In this document: positions 29,729 to 42,052 of the stretch, piece by piece
How the letters are laid out: the number at the start of each line of letters is the position of its first letter
Position numbering within the stretch: position 1 is the stretch's first letter
Assembly: GCA_003278735.1 (NCBI GenBank)
Contig: QCDO01000014.1
Location: 1 to 43,258 of the forward strand
DNA from: Prochlorococcus sp. AG-355-J09
GTDB lineage: Bacteria > Cyanobacteriota > Cyanobacteriia > PCC-6307 > Cyanobiaceae
Length of the DNA stretch: 43,258 nucleotides
Direction of reading: 5' to 3'
The notes under the pieces: generated by a model
The model's database searches: none
Seen by the model: only the letters and a program-made list of their open reading frames with translations
Told to the model about the DNA's origin: nothing
Translations under genes and position numbers: made by a program

Positions 29729-29781
29729 TTTTCCACATGCTTTAGATGAACAGATATTTTTTAAAAAAATACTGTGGAAAA
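29729..29781. promoter_or_regulatory. pair of DnaA-box-like sequences in opposite orientation
   Basis: TTTTCCACA at 29729-29737 and its exact complement TGTGGAAAA at 29773-29781, 35 bp apart in very AT-rich DNA. TTTTCCACA is the cyanobacterial DnaA-box form. Only two copies are present, so a titration or regulatory site is more likely than an origin. They lie in the 312-bp gap upstream of the DUF2811 gene, which holds nothing else noted. Confidence 0.4.
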
Positions 29782-29844
29782 ATTGTGAAAAAAATTTTTA
29801 TTGAGGGGGAAATATTTTCTAAAATTTCCAATTTTATTTATCTT

Positions 29845-30216
29845 TTAATCCATTGATTCCCACATGTTTTTTATTTCAAAAAATAAATTTTGTGCTATTG
29901 GTATTGGCCAATACATTTCGAAGGATCTGGTTTGATCTTGACTTTCAAAAACAAACCTTAAACTCCATTCATTCTTTTTCCCCTCTAACTGAATATACCA
30001 AGGAAGATTTTCTAATTCTAAAGTAATAGATTCTTCATCCATTAGTTGATCCTTGATAACTAATAATTGTTCATTAATTCGTAAAAGTAGAAGGTAAAGT
30101 GAATAGAATTCACTTTTTTGCAACTCGATTGACCAATTATCAACTCCAATCAAAAAGCAGAATTTGCCTTTTTTAAAATCTCTAAGTAATCTCCATCCTT
30201 TTTCATCTTTTACCAA
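29845..30216 (-). CDS. DUF1818 protein (123 aa)
   Basis: A cyanobacterial conserved protein. The pattern GWRLLRDFKKGKFCFLIGVDNWSIEL, the helix SLYLLLLRINEQL and the strand SITLELENLPWYIQLEG, followed by WSLRFVFES, fit DUF1818. Soluble and without Cys clusters; function unknown. It lies two bases after rpoZ, the usual cyanobacterial gene pair. Confidence 0.85.
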   Translation of the reverse strand: MVKDEKGWRLLRDFKKGKFCFLIGVDNWSIELQKSEFYSLYLLLLRINEQLLVIKDQLMDEESITLELENLPWYIQLEGKKNEWSLRFVFESQDQTRSFEMYWPIPIAQNLFFEIKNMWESMD

Positions 30217-30218
30217 AA

Positions 30219-30455
30219 TTAACCTGGAAGTAAATCTGGTTGATCTTGTTCATCGCTTAGTTCGATTATTGATCTTTGAACGGGTTTAATAGTTGACTCC
30301 TCTAATAAGCCATCAAAATCATCAAAACGTCTTTGTTTCGCTCTGAAAGCAATTTTCACTGTAGTTAAATATCTATTAGTTGATTTTCTTATCAAGCTCT
30401 CACCTCTCTTTGCAAGATCAGTAGAATCAATTCCTGCTTTACTAGATATGTTCAT
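30219..30455 (-). CDS. rpoZ: RNA polymerase omega subunit
   Basis: A 78-residue omega of the cyanobacterial/plastid (Ycf61) type. The conserved block [24 protein letters not shown] and the ending [22 protein letters not shown], listed here in parts, are diagnostic. It helps fold the beta-prime subunit and assemble RNA polymerase. It is co-transcribed with the DUF1818 gene and divergent from the Hsp70 gene. Confidence 0.92.
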   Translation of the reverse strand: MNISSKAGIDSTDLAKRGESLIRKSTNRYLTTVKIAFRAKQRRFDDFDGLLEESTIKPVQRSIIELSDEQDQPDLLPG

Positions 30456-30551
30456 TAAAAAATTTTTTTGCTATAGAATATATTTTACATTTTATTTGAC
30501 AGTTTCAAAACATAAATTACAAAAAGAACTTAATTGATTTAAAAATTTCAT

Positions 30552-32120
30552 ATGGAAGAAAGTTTATCTGGAACTCTTGCTATTGATTTAGGGAACACTA
30601 ATACTGTTATAGCGTTTCAAGATCAAAAAGATATAAATTCTGTTTTAGTTGAAATACCGAATATTACATCATCTCCAGGAGTTATTCCTTCAATAGTTTG
30701 GTTCGAGGAACCTTCAAAGATTTCTAAGATTGGTATTAGTGCTTTAAAGATGAGGGATAACTCAAATTCTGATTTATTTTTTCATTCGAACTTTAAAAGA
30801 TTAATTGGAAATTCTTCTGAAAAAATTAACAAAAAAAATATCTTAACCCCTAATGAATGTGGCGAAAAATTTTTTCAAATTTTGTGGGCAAACATTCCGC
30901 AAAAATATGAGATCAAAAGACTTGTTTTAACTGCTCCTATAGATACATATAAGGGGTACAGAGAATGGTTAGTTAGCCTTTGCAAGGAAATATCTGTAGA
31001 TGAAATAGCCCTTGTTGATGAACCTACTGCGGCGAGTTTAGGAATAAATGTACCATTTGGCTCAAAAATTATGACACTAGATATTGGAGGAAGTACAGTC
31101 GATATGAATATAGTCAAAATAGAAGGAGGAGAGGGAAAATCTGCTCCAATAGCTGAACTATTAAAATTTAAGGGTAATGATGTAAGCTCAATTTCAAAAC
31201 AAAAAATTAGGTGTGCTGAAATAATTGGGAAAACAGGCTCAAAAATTGGTGGGAAAGATATTGATCAATGGATAGTTGATTATTTTATTCCAGGTAATAA
31301 TTATATTAAAAATCTTTCAAAGGCAGAAAAAATAAAATGTAAACTCAGCTCATCTTTAATCAAAGATACAAATAAATATCCAATAAAATTATTTACAGAA
31401 CAAAATAAAGAAGGTGAATTTTACCTAAGTAAAAGAATATTTGAAAAAATACTCATTGACAATAATCTTCTTAATCACCTTAATTCTTTATTAAAAGACT
31501 TATTAAATCAAGCAAGAGGTAAATTCTGCACAGTCGACGACTTAAATACAATCGTTTTGGTTGGTGGAGGAACTCAAATACCATTGATTAAAGAATGGAT
31601 AACGAAAAAAATTCCAAAAATTCAAATAAAGTCACCAGCCCCTATTGAATCAATAGCTTTGGGAGCTTTAGCAATGACCCCGGGGGTAAAAATTAAAGAC
31701 ATATTAAATAAAGGGTTATCAATAAGATTATTTAATAAAAGAGAGCAAAAACACTTTTGGCATCCTATTTTTTGCAAAGGTCAAACATGGCCAACAGAAA
31801 CACCCTTTAAACTGATCCTTCAAGCCAGTAAAAAGGATCAGAAAATATTCGAAATAATAATTGGAGAGACACAAAAAGAAAGAGCATATGATGTTATTTT
31901 TGAAAATGGATTACCAAAGTTATCAGAGATTCAAAATGAAGAAGAAATTAAAAAATGGGACAAAAAACCACTCAAAATAGTATTAAAAAATAAATCTAAT
32001 ATTGGGAAAGACACCTTAAAACTTTTTTTTAAAATTACGAAAAATGCTGATTTATTAGTTAAATGTTTTGATGTTAAAGATGATTTTTTTGGAGAATATA
32101 ATTTAGGAAATATCTTCTGA
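30552..32120 (+). CDS. Hsp70-family (DnaK-like) protein (522 aa)
   Basis: The ATPase domain is clear: phosphate-1 loop LAIDLGNTNTVIAF, LVDEPTAASLGIN, phosphate-2 loop MTLDIGGSTVDMNIV and adenosine motif VLVGGGTQIPLI. The C-terminal part from about residue 385 is much shorter and more diverged than the substrate domain of DnaK. It is one of the extra Hsp70-like proteins common in picocyanobacteria, with an unknown client. It is convergent with pyrR, seven bases away. Confidence 0.88.
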   Translation: MEESLSGTLAIDLGNTNTVIAFQDQKDINSVLVEIPNITSSPGVIPSIVWFEEPSKISKIGISALKMRDNSNSDLFFHSNFKRLIGNSSEKINKKNILTPNECGEKFFQILWANIPQKYEIKRLVLTAPIDTYKGYREWLVSLCKEISVDEIALVDEPTAASLGINVPFGSKIMTLDIGGSTVDMNIVKIEGGEGKSAPIAELLKFKGNDVSSISKQKIRCAEIIGKTGSKIGGKDIDQWIVDYFIPGNNYIKNLSKAEKIKCKLSSSLIKDTNKYPIKLFTEQNKEGEFYLSKRIFEKILIDNNLLNHLNSLLKDLLNQARGKFCTVDDLNTIVLVGGGTQIPLIKEWITKKIPKIQIKSPAPIESIALGALAMTPGVKIKDILNKGLSIRLFNKREQKHFWHPIFCKGQTWPTETPFKLILQASKKDQKIFEIIIGETQKERAYDVIFENGLPKLSEIQNEEEIKKWDKKPLKIVLKNKSNIGKDTLKLFFKITKNADLLVKCFDVKDDFFGEYNLGNIF

Positions 32121-32127
32121 AAGATAG

Positions 32128-32664
32128 CTATTCAAGAAAAACTCCTTCTTCTTTATCAACATCATTTAAACGCAAACTAATACTTTCAATTTTACTAGTT
32201 GGCACTTTTTTACCACAAAAATCTGGTTGAATAGGTAATTCTCTATGACCTCTATCTACCATTACTAATAACATCACTCTTTGAGGCCTGCCCCATGAAT
32301 ATAGAGCATTCATTGCAGCTCTAATTGTTCTACCTGTGTAAATTACATCATCTATTAGAAGGATTTCTTGTTTTTCAATAGGTGATGGAATATCTGCAGC
32401 TTGTATTAAGCGAGTTCCAACTCTATTTTGGTCATCTCTATAAAAAGTTGGATCAATTGTTCCTTTTCTAATTCTTAAACCTGTTCTAGAGAATAATTCC
32501 TTTTCTAGCACTTCGGTCAGCGCAATTCCTCTAGTCGGGATACCAACCAATAGAAGGTTATCAAGTTTTTTTACTTTTTCGATAATTTCGGAAGTTAAAC
32601 GCGAAATAGTTTTTTTAAGCTCAACTTCATTTAGTATTACGATCTTTTTTGTTTTCTTAGACAT
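32128..32664 (-). CDS. pyrR: PyrR: bifunctional pyr regulator / uracil phosphoribosyltransferase
   Basis: A type-I phosphoribosyltransferase of 178 residues; the ATG at 32664 is preferred to a TTG four codons earlier. The PRPP-binding signature is ILLIDDVIYTGRTIRAAMNAL and the PyrR-typical segments LLVGIPTRG and MVDRGHRELPIQPDFCGK are present. It makes UMP from uracil, and in some bacteria binds pyr mRNA. No pyr-leader attenuator is visible in this window. Confidence 0.9.
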   Translation of the reverse strand: MSKKTKKIVILNEVELKKTISRLTSEIIEKVKKLDNLLLVGIPTRGIALTEVLEKELFSRTGLRIRKGTIDPTFYRDDQNRVGTRLIQAADIPSPIEKQEILLIDDVIYTGRTIRAAMNALYSWGRPQRVMLLVMVDRGHRELPIQPDFCGKKVPTSKIESISLRLNDVDKEEGVFLE

Positions 32665-32803
32665 GTAATTTATCAAGAAATAAAATTAATCTAATAATTT
32701 TATAAATTAGCAAAAGCTAACTATGTTAAATAATAATTGTTAAAGAGTAAAGTTTGAAGCTAAATTTAAGGTTGGATCAGTTAACAATGAATTTGATCTA
32801 AAT

Positions 32804-34426
32804 ATGTCAAAGATTATCAGCAAAAATATAAAAAGTTTAAGTGTGCCTCAGAGCCCTGTAGTTCTTGCAATACTTGATGGTTGGGGGTATCGAAAAGAAA
32901 AATCAGATAATGCTATAAAAAATGCCAGGACACCAATCATGGACTCCTTGTGGCATGCTTATCCCCACACCCTTATAAGTGCTAGTGGATCTGAGGTAGG
33001 CCTCCCAGATGGTCAAATGGGTAATTCAGAGGTAGGGCACCTTACTATTGGTTCGGGAAGAATAATACAACAAGAACTTGTAAGGATTTCAAATATTGTA
33101 AAAAATAATCAATTAGGCTTGGTAAATGAGTTAAAAGAGATGGCTTCTTCATTAAAGAAAAATAATTCAACTTTGCATATCACAGGATTATGTTCCGACG
33201 GAGGAGTTCATAGTCATATCGATCATTTGTTAGGTTTAATAAAATGGGCATCTGATAATAAACTTAAAAAAGTTGCAATCCATATTATTACTGATGGAAG
33301 AGACACTCCTGCAAAAAGTGCCTCGAAATATCTAAATCAAATAGAGTCATGCATAAAAAAATTTAACGTAGGTGAAATAGCTTCAATATGCGGAAGATAC
33401 TGGATGATGGATAGAAATCTTTTATGGGACAGAACAGAAAAAGCATATTCTAATTTGACTGATCCAGATATTCAAATAACAAATATTTCTCCCAAGGATT
33501 ACATAGAAAAAAGTTATGCCAAAAACATAACCGATGAATTTATAGAGCCTATACGAATGTCAGAAAACTATCTTAAAGATGGGGATAGTTTGATTTGCTT
33601 TAACTTTCGCCCAGACAGAGCAAGGCAAATAGTCAAATCCCTTTCTGTTAGTGAATTTTCAGACTTTAAAAGAAAAAATTATCCAAATCTAGATTTTGTT
33701 ACTTTTACTCAATATGATCCTAACTTTCCCGTTAAAGTTGCATTTCCTCCTGAATCACTCAATAATTTTATAGGCCAAATAGTCTCAGAAAACGGACTTA
33801 AACAATATAGAACCGCGGAAACTGAAAAATATCCTCACGTTACATACTTTTTTAATGGAGGAGTTGAAATCCCTTTACCTGGAGAAGAGAGACATTTGAT
33901 TCCATCTCCAAGAGTCGCAACTTATGATATGGAACCCGAAATGTCTGCGGAGGAATTAACTATTAGTTGCTCTAAAGCAATTAAAAGCGGGATTTATGCT
34001 TTTGTTGTAATCAATTTTGCTAATCCTGACATGGTTGGTCATACCGGCAATATGGATGCAACAATTAAAGCTATAGAAAAAGTAGATAAATGTGTAGGTC
34101 AAATAGTTAATGCTACTGGGGAAATGGGCGGAAGCATTGTTATTACAGCCGATCATGGTAACGCAGAATTAATGAAAGGATCTGCAGGAGAACCCTGGAC
34201 AGCACACACAATAAATAAAGTTCCATTAATTTTGATTGAAGGTGAAAAAAGAAAAATACCAAATATGGGAAATGAAATTAATTTAAGAGAAAACGCGGGC
34301 TTAGCAGATATCGCTCCCACTTTATTGCAATTATTAAATCTCCCAATACCGAGAGAAATGACAGGCAAATCACTTATTCAAGAAATTGAATTGAAGGGTT
34401 ATAATAAAGTCGTTCAACACGTTTAA
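32804..34426 (+). CDS. gpmI: 2,3-bisphosphoglycerate-independent phosphoglycerate mutase
   Basis: A full-length 540-residue alkaline-phosphatase-fold enzyme. The catalytic Ser is in [29 protein letters not shown], the manganese-binding [11 protein letters not shown] and [10 protein letters not shown] are all present. It converts 3-phosphoglycerate to 2-phosphoglycerate in central carbon flow. An ATG start directly precedes the family's usual N-terminus ([12 protein letters not shown]). secG follows 23 bp downstream. Confidence 0.95.
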   Translation: MSKIISKNIKSLSVPQSPVVLAILDGWGYRKEKSDNAIKNARTPIMDSLWHAYPHTLISASGSEVGLPDGQMGNSEVGHLTIGSGRIIQQELVRISNIVKNNQLGLVNELKEMASSLKKNNSTLHITGLCSDGGVHSHIDHLLGLIKWASDNKLKKVAIHIITDGRDTPAKSASKYLNQIESCIKKFNVGEIASICGRYWMMDRNLLWDRTEKAYSNLTDPDIQITNISPKDYIEKSYAKNITDEFIEPIRMSENYLKDGDSLICFNFRPDRARQIVKSLSVSEFSDFKRKNYPNLDFVTFTQYDPNFPVKVAFPPESLNNFIGQIVSENGLKQYRTAETEKYPHVTYFFNGGVEIPLPGEERHLIPSPRVATYDMEPEMSAEELTISCSKAIKSGIYAFVVINFANPDMVGHTGNMDATIKAIEKVDKCVGQIVNATGEMGGSIVITADHGNAELMKGSAGEPWTAHTINKVPLILIEGEKRKIPNMGNEINLRENAGLADIAPTLLQLLNLPIPREMTGKSLIQEIELKGYNKVVQHV

Positions 34427-34449
34427 AGTTAATAAAAGTTTTTTAAGCA

Positions 34450-34677
34450 ATGATTCAAATTATTAGTTGGATTTGGGTATTTTCTGGAGTTCTTGTTATT
34501 CTCTTAGTTTTACTTCATAGTCCCAAAGGTGATGGTATGGGAGGAATAGCCGCCAGTGGAAGTTCTATGTTCAACAGCGCTAGTAGTGCAGAAGCCTCTC
34601 TAAACAAAATAACTTGGACTTTTTTAGTGATATTTTTATCTCTCGCAATTATTCTTAGCGCTGGTTGGATTTCATAA
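34450..34677 (+). CDS. secG: SecG preprotein translocase subunit
   Basis: A 75-residue protein with two membrane helices (about residues 3-21 and 53-72) and the SecG loop KGDGMGGIAASGSSMFNSASSAEASLNKITW, listed here as a motif around Gly-Gly and Phe-Asn-Ser. It joins SecY and SecE in the translocon. It follows gpmI on the same strand, a common cyanobacterial pairing, and ends at a terminator shared with the convergent groL. Confidence 0.9.
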   Translation: MIQIISWIWVFSGVLVILLVLLHSPKGDGMGGIAASGSSMFNSASSAEASLNKITWTFLVIFLSLAIILSAGWIS

Positions 34678-34692
34678 AAGTTGAATAAAAAA

Positions 34693-34713
34693 GGGACCAT
34701 TTTGAATGATCCC
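34693..34713 (-). terminator. terminator between secG and groL
   Basis: GGGACCATT-TTG-AATGATCCC, one mismatch in a 9-bp stem. On the minus strand it is followed by six T, so it ends groESL transcription. On the plus strand ATTTT follows, so it may also serve secG. Confidence 0.7.
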
Positions 34714-34745
34714 ATTTTAAAAGTTTATTAAAAACTATTGTTTAG

Positions 34746-36410
<1,665 letters not shown>

Positions 36411-36433
36411 TTAATAATTTTTGAAACAAATAT

Positions 36434-36745
36434 TTAGCTTACTACAGCTAAAATATCCTTTTCCGAGAGCAAGACATATTCATCTCCTCCCAATTTAATG
36501 TCTGTGCCAGCATATTTGCTGTACAAAACTTTATCGCCAATACTCACTTCTGGAGTTTGTCGAGAACCATCGTCATTGAGTTTGCCAGGGCCCACCTGTG
36601 CAACTTCTCCAACCTGTGGTTTTTCTTTAGCTGAATCAGGCAAAAGAATGCCCCCAGCAGTTTTTTCCTCAGATGCGGAAACTTTAATAAATATTCTATC
36701 TCCCAGTGGTTTTACTGTAGAGACTGTAAGTGAAACAGCTGCCAT
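36434..36745 (-). CDS. groES: GroES co-chaperonin
   Basis: A 103-residue Gro[37 protein letters not shown], listed here as the roof-loop region, and the ending KDILAVVS. It is the first gene of groESL. Its leader has a small inverted repeat (36770-36782). No CIRCE element was seen, so HrcA control through the standard site is not supported by the sequence. Confidence 0.96.
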
Positions 36746-36769
36746 AGATTAATGGAGGATCATGATTGA

Positions 36770-36782
36770 GACGCTTTGCGTC
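36770..36782 (-). promoter_or_regulatory. small inverted repeat in the groES leader
   Basis: GACGC-TTT-GCGTC, a perfect 5-bp stem 25 bp before the groES start. It is unusually GC-rich for this region. It could be an operator or a leader hairpin; no known motif is matched. Confidence 0.35.
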
Positions 36783-36848
36783 ATAAAAATGGAAAGAGAA
36801 GTTCTCCATCCGTATCATCAACAACATAATCTGCAAAGCAGCAATTAA

Positions 36849-38423
<1,575 letters not shown>

Positions 38424-38463
38424 ATATTTAAATATAAATTTAACCTTCAATAATCTTAAATTA

Positions 38464-38868
38464 ATGGCAATCTCTCTAAAAGTTTTAGCTCCTAATAAAA
38501 ATGTTTATCAAGGCGAAGCTGAAGAAGTAATCCTTCCTAGTACTACTGGTCAACTTGGTATACTACCAGGACACATCTCTTTAGTGACTGCCATTGATAT
38601 TGGCGTTTTAAGGCTAAGAATGAATTCCCAGTGGAAATCAATAGCTCTTATGGGAGGCTTCGCTGAAATTGAATCAGATGAGGTTATAGTTCTAGTTAAC
38701 AATGCTGAAATTGGCTCTGAAATTAATGTTCAAAATGCTGAACAAGATCTTAAAGAAGCAAAATTAGCAATTAGCAAATTTTCTGAAAACGAAAAAAATC
38801 CAGAGAAAATTAAAGCCTTGAAAGAGGTTTCAAAGGCTGAGGCTAAGCTTCAAGCTGCAAAGAACTAA
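38464..38868 (+). CDS. atpC: F1Fo ATP synthase subunit epsilon
   Basis: A 134-residue epsilon subunit. The N-terminal beta-sandwich is recognisable by [34 protein letters not shown], given here by its parts GEAEEV and GQLGILPGH, followed by a C-terminal helical pair with EAKLQAAK. It regulates ATPase activity in the rotor. It lies 40 bp after atpB and is convergent with the PSRP-3 gene, four bases away. Confidence 0.95.
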   Translation: MAISLKVLAPNKNVYQGEAEEVILPSTTGQLGILPGHISLVTAIDIGVLRLRMNSQWKSIALMGGFAEIESDEVIVLVNNAEIGSEINVQNAEQDLKEAKLAISKFSENEKNPEKIKALKEVSKAEAKLQAAKN

Positions 38869-38872
38869 ATAT

Positions 38873-39349
38873 TTAAGCGGTTCCACAAAAAGTTACTTCA
38901 GGAAACTTTAATTTGGCTTCTTCTAATTTTTTTGTTTTACCTTCTTCTTGCCAATAATTTATCACTTCAGTAGCCTTATTTAATATCTCTACTCTCTCGT
39001 TATCTGTTATCCAACCTTTGTTCTCAAGTTCAATTTTTAATTTTTCCCAAGCATCATCTCTTGGCCAAAAATAATAAGCAGTAAGAGGGCTTGGGCCTCC
39101 ACCTACTATTTGATCCACTGCTAAGGCAACATTATCGGGTAACCACAATACTTTAATTATAAACCTTCCTTCATCAGGTTTAGGGGTATAACCAGTAGGT
39201 ACCCCATCTTCATCAATTGTGGCAGCTGCCAATACAGCTGTGGCACCCATCATTCCTGAATTAGGTGAAGATTTTTTAGAGTTTGGTGCATCAATGTTTT
39301 TTTCTTTTTTTTCTTTTGAATTTTGATTAAACTTATCTGATGAAGTCAT
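38873..39349 (-). CDS. Plastid-specific ribosomal protein 3 homologue (PSRP-3/Ycf65)
   Basis: A 158-residue protein with a disordered, Lys/Ser-rich N-terminus of about 60 residues, then the conserved Ycf65 domain: [42 protein letters not shown] and [13 protein letters not shown], each given in part. The family binds the small ribosomal subunit in cyanobacteria and chloroplasts. The N-terminal extension is longer than in plastid forms. Confidence 0.88.
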   Translation of the reverse strand: MTSSDKFNQNSKEKKEKNIDAPNSKKSSPNSGMMGATAVLAAATIDEDGVPTGYTPKPDEGRFIIKVLWLPDNVALAVDQIVGGGPSPLTAYYFWPRDDAWEKLKIELENKGWITDNERVEILNKATEVINYWQEEGKTKKLEEAKLKFPEVTFCGTA

Positions 39350-39455
39350 TCAATTATTTATATTTAATAAACAATTTATCAGTTTATGGACACATTTTGA
39401 TTGATTTATTCAAAATTTCTTGATTTTAGTTATTGATAAATTCTAAAAAGGATTT

Positions 39456-39614
39456 TTATCTATCATTAGGAACTTCATAAAAATCATAAATAGTGGCTTC
39501 CAATGAATCCCAAAGATCTTTGGGAATATCGTTTTCTTCTGCGAACATGCCAAGCTGACTAGCTAAACCTCTTGCTTGAGAAAGTTTTGAATCATATGAA
39601 TCGGACTTATTCAT
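39456..39614 (-). CDS. small hypothetical protein (52 aa)
   Basis: ATG at 39614, TAA at 39456-39458. An acidic, helical peptide: SKLSQARGLASQLGMFAEEN and a C-terminal LWDSLEATIYDFYEVPNDR. The composition is that of a folded protein and the frame has no competing gene. It lies in the 320-bp gap between the PSRP-3 and PepP genes on the same strand. Function unknown. Confidence 0.6.
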   Translation of the reverse strand: MNKSDSYDSKLSQARGLASQLGMFAEENDIPKDLWDSLEATIYDFYEVPNDR

Positions 39615-39668
39615 TTTTGAGCTTAAAACTTAATAAAAAATAAATCTATTAACTTGATAAGTCAAATT

Positions 39669-40994
39669 TCAAAATTCTAAATCAGAAATTTCTTTTAATG
39701 CAGCAATACTTAAAACTTCTGGGTTTGTATCTGTGACCAAGACATCGTCTTCTATTCTTATCCCTATACCTTTCCATTTCTCATCTATAGGGGGTTGTCC
39801 CTCAGGCACTGGTATCCTATCACTTATGTAGATACCAGGTTCTACCGTAAGAATCATTCCATCCTGTAATGGCACTTCATAATCCCCCATCCTGTATGCT
39901 CCAACATCATGAACATCTAAGCCGAGCCAATGACCAGTTCTATGCATGTAAAGATGTTTATAGGATTGATTTTCAATTATCTTCTCAGTACTTCCCGACA
40001 ATAAACCAATTTCTTTTAGTCCTTCTATGAGAATTGTTAAGGCAACATTATGAACAGCACTAGAATTAGATCCCTTTACAGCACTTTTTATTGCATTTTT
40101 CTGCGCTCTCAATACAATTTCATAAATAACTTTTTGCTCATTAGAAAATTTACCACCTATTGGAATAGTTCTTGTTATGTCTCCATTGTAATAATCACTT
40201 AGTGAGCAGCCAGCATCCACCAACAATAAATCTTCCTTCTTCAAGGGTGAGTTATTTGAAGTGTAATGCAAAATACAGGCATTATCTCCTGATGCAACAA
40301 TTGAATTATAAGCAGGCCCTCTAGCTCCTTTTTCCAAAAAGAATCCCTCTAGAAGACCCTGAATTTGTCTTTCATTTTTCTTTGATGAGATAGATTCTCT
40401 AACTAATTCATGAGCTTCGGCTGAGATTTGTATAGCCTCTCTCATTCTCTTAATTTCAAATTCACTTTTAATTAATCTCATTTCATTTAAATAAATTTCT
40501 GGAGATTTTATAGAATTTCCACCAATGCCTAATCTTGAGCGATTTTCAAGTTGTTGTGAAAAAATTTCCAGTATTATTTTCTCAACTGATGGATGCTTAC
40601 CAATAGAAAAAACAAGTTCATCAGAACCATTTATATAGGCTGGGAGTAAATCTCTTAATTCGTTTATTGAGTGAGCCTTATCAGCATTAAACTCTTTTTC
40701 AGCACCTTCTAAACCCCATCTAAAGCCATGCCAAACTTCGCTAATAACATCTTTAGGAGCTACAAACATAATAAATCTCTCCCCCTTTGGCTTATGCGAT
40801 AAGAAAAGAGCGATAGCATCTGGCTCATCGAAACCGGTTAAATACCAAAAATTACTATCTTGTCTAAATGGATATTCACAATCAGCATGATGCTTTACGA
40901 GATTAGCGCCTGGGATGATAGCAGCTTTTCCATTTAATTTATTGAGAAAGATTTCTCTTCTTTCCTCAAAAACTTTATTTTCAGGCTTAAACAT
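39669..40994 (-). CDS. pepP: Xaa-Pro aminopeptidase (M24B family)
   Basis: A 441-residue metallopeptidase. The N-terminal domain shows NFWYLTGFDEPDA; the C-terminal pita-bread domain carries all metal ligands: Asp in LLVDAGCSLSDYYNGDITRT (two Asp), His in HRTGHWLGLDVHD, Glu in TVEPGIYI and Glu in GIRIEDDVLVT. It removes N-terminal residues before proline in the cytoplasm. It is divergent from the CNNM-type gene. Confidence 0.93.
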   Translation of the reverse strand: MFKPENKVFEERREIFLNKLNGKAAIIPGANLVKHHADCEYPFRQDSNFWYLTGFDEPDAIALFLSHKPKGERFIMFVAPKDVISEVWHGFRWGLEGAEKEFNADKAHSINELRDLLPAYINGSDELVFSIGKHPSVEKIILEIFSQQLENRSRLGIGGNSIKSPEIYLNEMRLIKSEFEIKRMREAIQISAEAHELVRESISSKKNERQIQGLLEGFFLEKGARGPAYNSIVASGDNACILHYTSNNSPLKKEDLLLVDAGCSLSDYYNGDITRTIPIGGKFSNEQKVIYEIVLRAQKNAIKSAVKGSNSSAVHNVALTILIEGLKEIGLLSGSTEKIIENQSYKHLYMHRTGHWLGLDVHDVGAYRMGDYEVPLQDGMILTVEPGIYISDRIPVPEGQPPIDEKWKGIGIRIEDDVLVTDTNPEVLSIAALKEISDLEF

Positions 40995-41068
40995 GGATTG
41001 TGTATTGGCGTGTTTAAAAAAAAAATGGAAGAATGAATTAATACAGATTTAGCACCTAATTTATTTTA

Positions 41069-42052
41069 ATGGAACCAAGTGTTTACGGTTTAGTTGTTCT
41101 TATATTAATTATTCTAATTGGGTCAGCATGTTGTTCGGGAGTAGAAGCTGCTTTTTTAGCAGTAAATTCAATTCGAATTTTAGAAATAGCCTCTAAGCAA
41201 AAACCAAAAAGTTCAGCAAATCAACTACTTAAACTTAGAAAGCATCTTGGAAGGACATTAACTGTAATTACTATTACTAATAATGGATTTAACATAATTG
41301 GAAGCCTTATTTTAGGTGTATGTGGATCATTGGTAATTAATAGTAGTTATGGCTTAACCCTGTTTTCAATTGCTTTTTATATACTTGTTGTCTTAGTAGG
41401 AGAAGTATTACCTAAGGCTCTTGGTACAAGATTCTCAGTTCAAATAGCATTGTTATCAGTCCCTATCTTGAGAATATTACATACTTTAATGAGGCCATTC
41501 TTAATTTTAATAGAACAAATATTTCCAGTAATTACTGCAGAAAATGAAATTTCAACTGATGAAGAAGAAATTAGACAAATGGCAAAAATTGGAAGCCAAA
41601 AAGGTTTGATAGAAGCTGATGAGGCAGCAATGATATTTAAGGTTTTTCAATTAAATGATTTAAAAGCTAAAGATTTAATGATCCCTAGAGTATCAGCCCC
41701 TTGTCTTGATGGTTCTTCGAATCTTGAAGAAATTTCAAAACTTATAATGGCTGACAATTCTCCATGGTGGGTTATTTTGGGAGATAAAGTTGACAAAATA
41801 CAGGGGGTGGTTCCCCGTGAGAGAATGCTTGCAGAATTAATTAATGGAGAAAATAAAAAATTATTGTCAGAAATTTGCGAACCTGTAGATTACATTCCCG
41901 AAATGATTAAGGCAGATCAATTATTAACAAGATTTGACAAGAATCATAAAGGGGTGAAAGTGGTAGTAGATGAATTTGGGGGATTCGTTGGCATTATTGG
42001 TGCAGAAGCTGTGTTATCTGTTTTAGCTGGCTGGTGGAAATATAAATCATGA
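41069..42052 (+). CDS. CNNM/CorC-type transporter (DUF21 plus CBS domains)
   Basis: A 327-residue membrane protein. The DUF21 domain has about four helices (VVLILIILIGSACCSGVEAAF at the start, VLVGEVLPKALGTRF later). After an acidic linker with EEEIRQMAKIGSQKG comes a CBS pair (LKAKDLMIPRVSAP, VKVVVDEFGGFVGII). The family exports or regulates magnesium or other cations. The usual C-terminal CorC domain is absent. Its stop overlaps the GTPase gene (ATGA), so they are coupled. Confidence 0.88.
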   Translation: MEPSVYGLVVLILIILIGSACCSGVEAAFLAVNSIRILEIASKQKPKSSANQLLKLRKHLGRTLTVITITNNGFNIIGSLILGVCGSLVINSSYGLTLFSIAFYILVVLVGEVLPKALGTRFSVQIALLSVPILRILHTLMRPFLILIEQIFPVITAENEISTDEEEIRQMAKIGSQKGLIEADEAAMIFKVFQLNDLKAKDLMIPRVSAPCLDGSSNLEEISKLIMADNSPWWVILGDKVDKIQGVVPRERMLAELINGENKKLLSEICEPVDYIPEMIKADQLLTRFDKNHKGVKVVVDEFGGFVGIIGAEAVLSVLAGWWKYKS

